This document shows positions 56,375-64,000 of a DNA stretch of 64,000 bases, in pieces (the stretch's first letter is position 1; the number at the start of each line of letters is the position of its first letter). A program made the position numbers and the translations under genes. A model generated the notes under the pieces. The model ran no database searches. It was not told the origin of the DNA and saw only the letters and a list, made by a program, of their open reading frames with translations. Origin of the DNA: Nicotiana tabacum (lineage: Eukaryota > Streptophyta > Magnoliopsida > Solanales > Solanaceae); NCBI RefSeq assembly GCF_000715075.1, contig NC_134084.1, forward strand, positions 101,784,411 to 101,848,410, in the 5' to 3' direction.

Positions 56375-59300
56375 ATGCCTTCGACTAGGAAGCAAACGAT
56401 TAGTAGACGGCTTGATACAGCAGCGGGAGAGGGTACCAGTTAGGTGCCCCAAGTCAGAGCAGGACAAAGTGAGGCTCAGAGTGAGATGCCCTCTCATACC
56501 TCATCTACTCCATCTCCTCCAGAGGATATTAGAAGGCACCCAGTACCTCCAGTTCCTCCGTCTGGCACTCCAGACCAGGATATGCGGAGTGCTTTGCAGT
56601 TATTGACTAGCTTGGTAGTTGCTCATGCTCAGAGGCAGAATACAGGTGCTGCTGAGAAACCAGTTAGTACAAGAGTTCGTGATTTTATTAATTTAGACCC
56701 TCCAGTGTTTACCGGATCAGACCCCAAGGAGGACCCACAGACTTTTATTGACCAGGTTCATTGTACACTTCGAGTTATGCATGTTAGTGATACAGAGGCA
56801 GTAGAGTTGGCTTCTTATCGGCTACGGGATTTAGCGGTTCTCTGGTATGATAGTTGGGAGAGATCCAGGGGTCTGAACGCTCCTCCAGCTGTGTGGAAGG
56901 AATTTTCTGAGGCCTTTCTTCGTCACTACTTGCCAGTTGAGATACGACGAACTAGAGCTGATAAGTTCTTGAACATTAGACAAGGTAATATGAGTGTGCG
57001 AGAGTACAGTATGCAGTTTGATTCTTTGGCAAGGTATGCTCCCCATATGGTGGCCGAGATGAGTGATGGGGTGCATATGTTCGTGAATGGGTTGGGACCA
57101 CATCTGATAAATGAGTGTACGACAGCCTCCTTGGTGGAGGGCATGGATATTTCCCGTATTCAAGCTTATGCCCAGACCCTAGAGGATCGTAAGCGCCAGC
57201 AGAGGGCAGGTAGGGAGCAAGATAGGGGCCAGCATAAGAGGGCGAGATTTGCAGGGTATTCTGATGACTTTAGAGGCCGCATTAAGCCACAGTTTTTGAG
57301 GAGTTCGACACCACCTGTAGCTAGTGCTCCTCCACAGTTTCAGAGGCCTCGATATGATCGATCCTATTCTGGTCCAGGTCAGAGTTCGCGGGCATCTGGC
57401 TCGCAACATCATAGGGATACTAGTCAGATGAGACCCCCAACACCACATTGTGATCAGTGCGGCAAGGCCCACTTTGGACTGTGTCGTCGAGGTTCTGATG
57501 CATGCTATTCGTGCGGACAGCCTGGCCATATGATGCAGGATTGTCCTAATAGAGGAGGTGATGGTATGGCTCAGCCGACTGGATCTGTGTCTGGTTCTTC
57601 CTCATCAGTTCGACCTCCAGCACGGGGTTTTCAGCAGTCGATAGGTCGTGGTAGGGGTAGAGGTGTAGTGCCGAGTTCGAGTGGTGCTCAAAATCGAACC
57701 TATGCTCTAGTAGGTCGACAGGATCTCGAGTCGTCTCCAAATGTTGTTACAAGTATTATATCTGTGTTTTCTTATGATGTATATGCGCTGATTGATCCGG
57801 GATCTACATTATCATATGTTGCACCCTTTGTGGCTAATAAGTTTGGCATTGAACCTGAATTGATAAGTAAACCCCTCGTGGTATCTACTCCGATAGGAGA
57901 TTCTGTGATTGTTAGAAGGGTATATAGAGGTTGCACTGTGATGATTTGTAGTCGTCAAACCTCGGCAAATTTATTTGAGTTAGAAATGGTTGATTTTGAT
58001 GTGATAATGGGAATGGACTGGTTGGCCTCATGCTATGCAAATGTTGACTGTCGTACGAAGATGGTTAGCTTCCAATTTTCGGGTGAACCCGTCATTGAAT
58101 GGAAAGGGAACATTGCTACACCGAAAGTTAGGTTTATTTCCTATCTTAAGGCAAGGAAAATGATCTCAAAAGGTTACATTTATCATCTCGTTCGCGTTAG
58201 GGATGCGGAGGCGAAACCGCCTACTTTACAATCAATCCCTGTGGTCAACGAATTCCTAGATGTTTTCCCAGATGAACTCCCAGGCCTTCCTCCTGAAAGG
58301 GAGATTGAATTTAGCATTGATGTGTTGCCTGACACTAAATCGATCTCTATTCCTCCATACAGAATGGCCCCGGCAGAGTTGCGAGAGTTGAAGGTGCAGT
58401 TGAAGGACTTGCTGGATAAGGGCTTTATTAGGCCTAGCACTTCACCTTGGGGTGCACCAGTCCTATTCGTGCGGAAGAAAGACGGGTCGTTACGGATGTG
58501 TATCGACTATCGACAGTTGAATAAGTCTACTATAAAGAACAAGTATCCACTTCTAAGAATTGATGACCTGTTTGACCAACTCCAGGGTGCCAAGTATTTC
58601 TCCAAGATTGATTTACGTTCAGGGTATCATCAGGTGAGGGTTAGGGAGAAGGATATTCCAAAGACGGCCTTCCGGACAAGATATGGGCACTTTGAGTTCT
58701 TGGTGATGTCGTTCGGGCTAACAAATGCCCCAGCAGCTTTTATGGATCTCATGAATACTATATTCAGGCCCTATCTTGATGTGTTCGTGATTGTATTCAT
58801 TGATGACATTCTAGTGTATTCTCGTTCGGAGGCGGAACATGCGGGCCACTTGCGGATAGTATTACAGACGCTTCAGGATCGTAAGTTATATGCTAAGCTC
58901 TCCAAATGTGAGTTCTGGCTGAACTCAGTAGCATTCCTTGGCCATGTGATATCTGATGAGGGTATTAGTATCGACACTCAGAAGATCGATGCAGTAAAGA
59001 ATTGGCCGAGACCTACAACACCATCAGAAGTCTGCAGCTTCCTAGGGCTAGCAGGATATTATAGGCGGTTTGTAGAAGGATTTTCCTCTATATCATCACC
59101 ATTGACTAAGTTAACACAAAAAGCTACCAAATTCCAGTGGTCTGACACTTATGAACGTAGTTTTCAGGAGCTGAAGAATCGATTGACATCTGCACCAGTG
59201 CTCACTCTTCCTGAAGGAACAGAAGGTTATGTGGTATATTGTGATGCCTCAGGTATAGGTTTGGGGTGCGTATTGATGCAGCGTGGGAATGTGATTGCTT

Positions 59301-59956
59301 ATGCATCAAGACAATTGAAGAAGCATGAAAAGAATTATCCAACCCATGATTTGGAATTGGCTGCAGTAATATATGCTTTGAAGATATGGCGGCACTACTT
59401 ATACGGCGTCCATGTTGACATCTACACAGATTACAAGAGTTTACAATACATCTTCAAGCAGAAAGAGTTGAATTTGAGGCAGCGTAGGTGGCTTGAATTA
59501 TTGAAAGACTACGACGTCGAGATATTGTATCATCCCGGTAAAGCTAATGTTGTGGCAAATGCTCTCAGCCGTAAATCAATGGGAAGCTTAGTACATATTG
59601 AGGCAGGTAGATGGGGGTTGATTAAAGAGCTTCATCAGCTAGCCAATATGAGAATCAGATTGTTAGACTCTGATGACGGAGGTGTTACTGTACATAATAC
59701 ATCAAAATCATCTTTGGTAGCTGAGGTAAAAGCACAACAATATGAATATCCTATCTTAGTACGATTAAGAGAAAGCATTCAACAGTGTAAAAGTATGGCT
59801 TTTGGGATCGGAAAAGACGGGGCACTGAGATATCAGAGCCGATTGTGTGTGCCTAATGTGGCAGGGTTGCGAGAGAAGATTATGAATGAGATTCATCAAT
59901 CCCGATATTCCATCCATCCCGGCTCGACAAAGATGTATCATGATGTCAAGGAGTAG
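56375..59956 (+). pseudogene. Chromovirus gag-protease-RT-RNase H
   Basis: The natural start is the ATG at 56375 (MPSTRKQTISRRLD). A TAG at 56441-56443 stops it after 22 codons. The same frame is then open for 1171 codons to 59956. Order: gag (about 56690-57180; [18 protein letters not shown]), zinc knuckle [14 protein letters not shown] (57503-57544), protease [12 protein letters not shown] (about 57787), RT with [15 protein letters not shown] and FIDDILVYS (about 58797), RNase H with YCDASG and [10 protein letters not shown] (about 59240 and 59430), and the beginning of the integrase zinc module ([11 protein letters not shown]). It ends at TAG 59954-59956. It is nearly a complete polyprotein; the N-terminal stop and the later ones disable it. 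Confidence 0.85.
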
Positions 59957-61201
59957 TATTGGTAGGATAATATGAAGAAGTCTATTGCAGAATTTGTAGA
60001 CCAGTGTCCCAATTGTCAACAAGTAAAGATAGAACATCAGAAACCCGGTGGATTGCTTCAAAATATAGAGATTCCGACCTGGAAGTGGGAGGTGATTAAT
60101 ATGGACTTTATTATTGGATTACCTCGCTCTTATCATAAGTTTGACTCCATCTGGGTGATAATTGATCGACTTACAAAATGTGCCCATTTTCTGCCAGTGA
60201 AGACAACTTACACGGCTGAATATTATGCGAAGTTGTATATCAAGGAGATTGTTAGGCTTCATGGTGTGCCCGTATCTATTATATCAGACCAATGAGCTCA
60301 ATTTACGGCTAACTTTTGGAGGTCTTTCCAGAAGGGTTTAGGCACACAGGTAAATCTCAGCACTACATTTCATCCGCAGACTGACGGACAGGCTGAACGT
60401 ACCATTCAGACACTGGAAGATACGCTACGAGCATGTGTTCTAGATTTTAAGGGGAATTGGGATGATCATCTTCCACTCATAGAATTCGCCTATAATAATA
60501 GCTACCATTCCAGTATTAAAATGGCCCCATACGAGGCACTATACGGGAGGAGATGTAGATCACCAGTTGGATGGTTCGAAGTCGGTGAAACAGAATTATA
60601 TGGGCTAGATTTGATTCACCAAGCTATTGAGAAGGTGAAAGTGATACAGGAGCGATTGAGGACGGCACAAAGCAAGCAAAAATCTTATTCTGATGTCCGA
60701 CGTCGTGATCTAGAGTTTGAGGTTGGTGATTGGGTTTTCCTGAGGATCTCACCAATGAAGGGTATTATGCGTTTTGGGAAGAAAGGTAATCTGAGTCCAA
60801 GGTATATCGGGCCGTATAAAATTCTTCGACGAATTGGACAGGTTGCTTATGAGTTAGAATTGCCATCCGAATTGGAATTTGTCCACCCGGTATTCCATGT
60901 ATCTATGTTGAGAAAATGTATTGGAGACCCTTCTCGAGTCGTCCTTATCCAAGATGTACAAGTTACAGAGGACCTATCATATGAAGAAGTGCCAGTGGCG
61001 ATATTAGATCGGCAAGTCCGCAAGCTGAGAACAAAAGATGTAGCTTCCGTCAAAGTATTGTGGAGGAACAAAAATATGGAAGAAATGACATGGGAAGCAG
61101 AAGAGGAGATGAAGTCTAAATACCCTTACTTATTCCAGAATGAAGATAACAAGGATGCTGGTGGAAGACAGGATACATTGGAAGGTGAAATAGCTCTATG
61201 A
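59957..61201 (+). pseudogene. Chromovirus integrase with chromodomain
   Basis: Same frame as the preceding ORF. TAG at 59963-59965 and TGA at 60293-60295 interrupt it. The zinc module ends in CPNCQQVK (about 60006). The catalytic core has VINMDFIIGLP (first Asp), SDQ-stop-AQF where the second Asp is kept but the following codons are damaged, and DGQAERTIQTLE (Glu). The GPY/F module reads RYIGPYKILRRIG (about 60800). The tail, EVPVAILDRQVRKLR to MTWEAEEEMKSKYP (about 60988-61120), is the chromodomain-like part that targets such elements to heterochromatin. Confidence 0.8.
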
Positions 61202-61441
61202 GGTAAGCAATAATTTGAGAATACTCCTCCTTAATACAAAATGGTGATATGTAGATAATGTAAATACGCATAATGCTTTGTGTAGCCTTGTGAAGCCATA
61301 TGTTGGGCTTAATTACTTGCAAGTTTTGCTAGTGACCATTTTATAGGGGAAAATTGATCGGAAATTTCCATTGGAATCCACGATGATTTAAACTCCCCAT
61401 AAACCCTTACATTCGAGGACGAATGTTCCTAAGGGGGAGGG
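61202..61441 (+). other. Chromovirus 3' untranslated region and polypurine tract
   Basis: No frame. It ends with AAGGGGGAGGG (61431-61441) directly before the 3' LTR. Confidence 0.7.
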
Positions 61442-64000
61442 TGTTACAACCCATATCCACATGTGTTAGTTCATGCCATATATTAGTTAACATAAATCCA
61501 AGAAGGAATTATCTTTTAGATGATAAGAAGTCAATCCTACTGGTCTTAAGTGATGCAAGAGTGTATAAGGGTGATTAACCAGTATTAGAAGTTAAACGAA
61601 TCAAGGATGTTGTAACTCGTATTTTCAGGTAATCTAGCGGTGCTTAATACACTCAAGAGTTCATTTATTAAGGTATTTTAATCATATAATATCCGTATCA
61701 TAAGTCTTGAAGTCAAACGAGTTATGAAACAAAAGTCGACAAAAGTTGTCGCAACTTAGGTTCATAATTTTACTTAAACATTAGGTCAAATGTTTCTAAT
61801 CTTTTCTCATAATTTACAAGGAATTACGGGGTGATCTACCAACCAAATTAAAGATCTATGAGTCTAGTTTCCAACACATTAAACCGTTCATCGATACAAT
61901 CTTGGAGTAGAGAGATATTTATGTTTTCGCGAGACTGCGCCAAGCACCTCTCTATGGGGCCCACTAAGGCGGTTTAAGATATTTGGACCTATATAGGATG
62001 CCTCCAACTAGGGCTGTGCATTTGGATCGGATATCCGAAATCCGATACGATCCACTATATTTCGGATTTTCGGATTTCAAATTTCGGATTTTCGGATTGG
62101 ATACGGATTGTGTTTTATAAAATTTCGGATTTTCGGATTGGATTCGGATTGGTATGATTTTAATCCGATCCGATCCGATATCCGAAATTATATGTACCTA
62201 TATAAATACACACTAAAATTTTAGGGTTATGCTTATTCATTTTTCACACACCCCCTCACTCACTTAGATTTTTCCGCCTCTCTTGCACCTCTCTTCTCGT
62301 CAGTGAAGACTAAAATCTCGTCAGTGAAGACTAAAAGAGTCTCAATGACTCAAACTTCCGATTTTACTTTGATTTTATGTCTCTTTCTTCCGCCTCTCTT
62401 CTCTTCTCTTCTGTCTTTTATGTCTATTTCATGTTCTATTATTCAACTTTTGATTTTATTTTGATTTTTTTGTTTGTTTTGGTAGATGAAAGATGAGATA
62501 GAGACACCGAATGAACTTTAAATTGTTGAAATTTTTTGTGACAATCCGATCCGACAATCCGAAAAATTATCCGATCCAAAGTTTAAAATCCGATCCAATC
62601 CAATGTTAATTCGGATCGGATTCGGATTACCCTTTTCAGAATCCGAAATCCGAAATCCGAATCCGAAATAGGCTAAATCCGATCCAATCCAATCCGTGCA
62701 CAGCCCTACCTCCAACCCGTTTTAAGTCATTTATTCTCATTATTTTCAGACCTTAGAACCCTAGGAACATCCTCTCAAGGTTCTCTCAAGATTCAAGACC
62801 CAAAAAAGGGCAAACAACACAAATCAAGTGTCGGGAATTCTGTGGCGCTAGTAAGTCTCTTGTTCTTCTTGTTGTTGCTCATTTTTGTGTCGTTCCAGCT
62901 CGTGTGGGAGGTTGTTTTAAAGGGTTTATGTTCTGTAAATACTCCCTCATATTCTTAATATCAATCCTAGGTGATTTCAAGCCTTCTAAAGTGATTCTAG
63001 TGCCGAAAAATACTAATTGATCTCTAGTTTCGCTTTTTTGTTGTTGTGGCAACATTGGAGGGATATTTCATGGAAATTTAAGGTCAAATTGGAGTTGTTC
63101 TTTCTGTATAAAGGTAAGGAACCTCTTACTCTATATGTATTTAAGATTATCCAAGTTGCGGCTAAGCCATTGAAGCTAGAACTTGTGAAAAATATATATC
63201 GAAAGGCTTGGTAGTAATGTTATTGTTTTGTGGACTATTTTGCGTTGTTGTTGGGCTGCGTATTTTACTACTATCTTGTGGAGTTTTGGAGGAGGAAGGG
63301 TGTGGAGAAACACCATATATATGTAGGGTTATGGGCTGATAGTTATTCGTAACATTTCCAGGTTGTTTGACACGACTACGGTGGTCATCGTATGTATGGA
63401 GTGATTAGGCTGTGTGTGGACTATTTTGGGAGGCTCAATATATTTATTATTGATATTGTTTGGGCTGTTTGGTGACTGTTTTGAATGGTGTGAGGTCATA
63501 TATATAGGGGAGGTGATGTCCGTTTCATCGTAAAATAGGTTGTGGTCGATACATAATAGTTATGACGCTTAAATGATAACGATATTATCGTTTCTCTTAT
63601 TGTAGACTAAGGAGTTTTGACAATTGCATAGCTTGAGATTGGGGCAGTATATACAAGGTATGTGAGGCTATCCCTTTCCTTCTTTTGCACAACTCCGATT
63701 GTACATAATGTAATGAACGAGCTTCCAAGATACTCTACTCTTAGAAGCTAGCAGTACTTACATTGTTTTCCCTCTTATGGAACGATTGATGTTAGTGTTG
63801 CTTCTCTTATTCTTATGTTATCAATGTTGTTGGTACTTCCTGATTCTTATAAGATTCATAGTGAAGAGTTAGTCCTAATAACGTGTACAGAGGATACCGA
63901 CCTTACGTCACTCCGAAAGGTTTAGAATGTGATTCCATGAGTCGAGCATGCATTATATATATGTATCTATTTTACTCTACCGAGCCACACTATAGTTGGC
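61442..64000 (+). repeat. 3' LTR of chromovirus, incomplete
   Basis: First 2559 bases, matching the 5' LTR at an offset of about 8678 bases. It holds its copy of the MITE (62009-62708, duplication CCTCCAAC at 62001-62008 and 62709-62716). By comparison it should end about 850 bases beyond the window. Confidence 0.9.

Larger units (their letters stand above)
52764..64000 (+). mobile_element. Tekay/Del-type chromovirus (Ty3/gypsy), 3' LTR cut by window end
   Basis: The 5' LTR is 52764-56170. A primer site TGGTATCAGAGC (56175-56186, initiator tRNA-Met type) follows. Gag-pol lies at 56375-61201 and the polypurine tract AAGGGGGAGGG at about 61431-61441. The 3' LTR starts at 61442 and leaves the window. 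The order RT-RNase H-integrase plus a C-terminal chromodomain-like module and the long LTRs mark the Tekay/Del group. The two LTRs are very alike (about ten differences in the first 450 aligned bases by eye), so this is one of the younger insertions here. Several stops show it is no longer active. The left flank is TTTTG; the right duplication lies outside. Confidence 0.9.

Overview
The window is nuclear DNA of a flowering plant, most likely a Solanaceae species with a large repeat-rich genome (Nicotiana would fit). The evidence is intron-bearing plant genes (a 377-codon actin, an L-type lectin receptor kinase, a phosducin-like/VIAF-type thioredoxin-fold gene) set in a dense mass of plant LTR retrotransposons, a LINE tail and MITEs. 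Family and genus are inferred from the general look of the repeat families, not from a database search. Nothing is bacterial or organellar.

Layout. 1-6.3 kb: the 3' coding half of an Athila-type Ty3/gypsy element (+), with gag-protease, RT, RNase H, integrase and a downstream env-position ORF, broken by stops and a frameshift. 6.3-10.75 kb: an orphan 4.35-kb Ogre/Tat-type LTR with its primer binding site (-). 11.1-12.9 kb: six decayed exons of a TPR-like gene (+). 12.98-13.55 and 13.55-14.38 kb: two MITEs with perfect target duplications (9 bp and 8 bp). 15.45-21.98 kb: a full-structure but dead Ty1/copia element A (+) with AAAAA duplication, ending about 435 bp upstream of an intact lectin receptor kinase gene (22.4-24.5 kb, +). 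25.08-34.2 kb: phosducin-like/VIAF gene (-), whose last intron of about 7.2 kb holds copia element B (26.085-31.906 kb, -, AAAAG duplication). 35.4-36.2 kb: tail of a 5'-truncated RTE-type LINE (-). 37.4-40.3 kb: complete actin gene (-). 40.54-46.88 kb: copia element C (-), a relative of B, with tandem repeats in its LTRs. 46.92-52.50 kb: a gag-only Athila-like element (-) with CAGGC duplication. 52.76 kb to the end: a Tekay/Del-type chromovirus (+) with 3.4-kb LTRs; its 3' LTR runs off the window.

How the parts interact. Only actin and the receptor kinase look fully functional. The phosducin-like gene looks mostly intact, but its first exon was not found and its last splice junction is out of phase as read. 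Retrotransposons sit close upstream of both actin and the receptor kinase, in the same sense, with LTR TATA boxes pointing at the genes, so LTR-driven transcription is a reasonable hypothesis for both. Every autonomous-type element carries stops or frameshifts.

Most unusual observations: (1) three tandem 44-nt hairpins with a covarying stem in the Athila pol-to-env spacer; (2) in both copia B and C an AATAAA motif lies 24-42 nt past the gag stop, inside an AT-rich spacer separating gag from pol, suggesting a gag-only RNA strategy; (3) copia C has a 51-bp copy of its primer-site/leader sequence outside its 3' LTR; (4) a hAT-type MITE is carried inside both LTRs of the chromovirus; (5) a MULE-like MITE is packed with about eight short palindromes.
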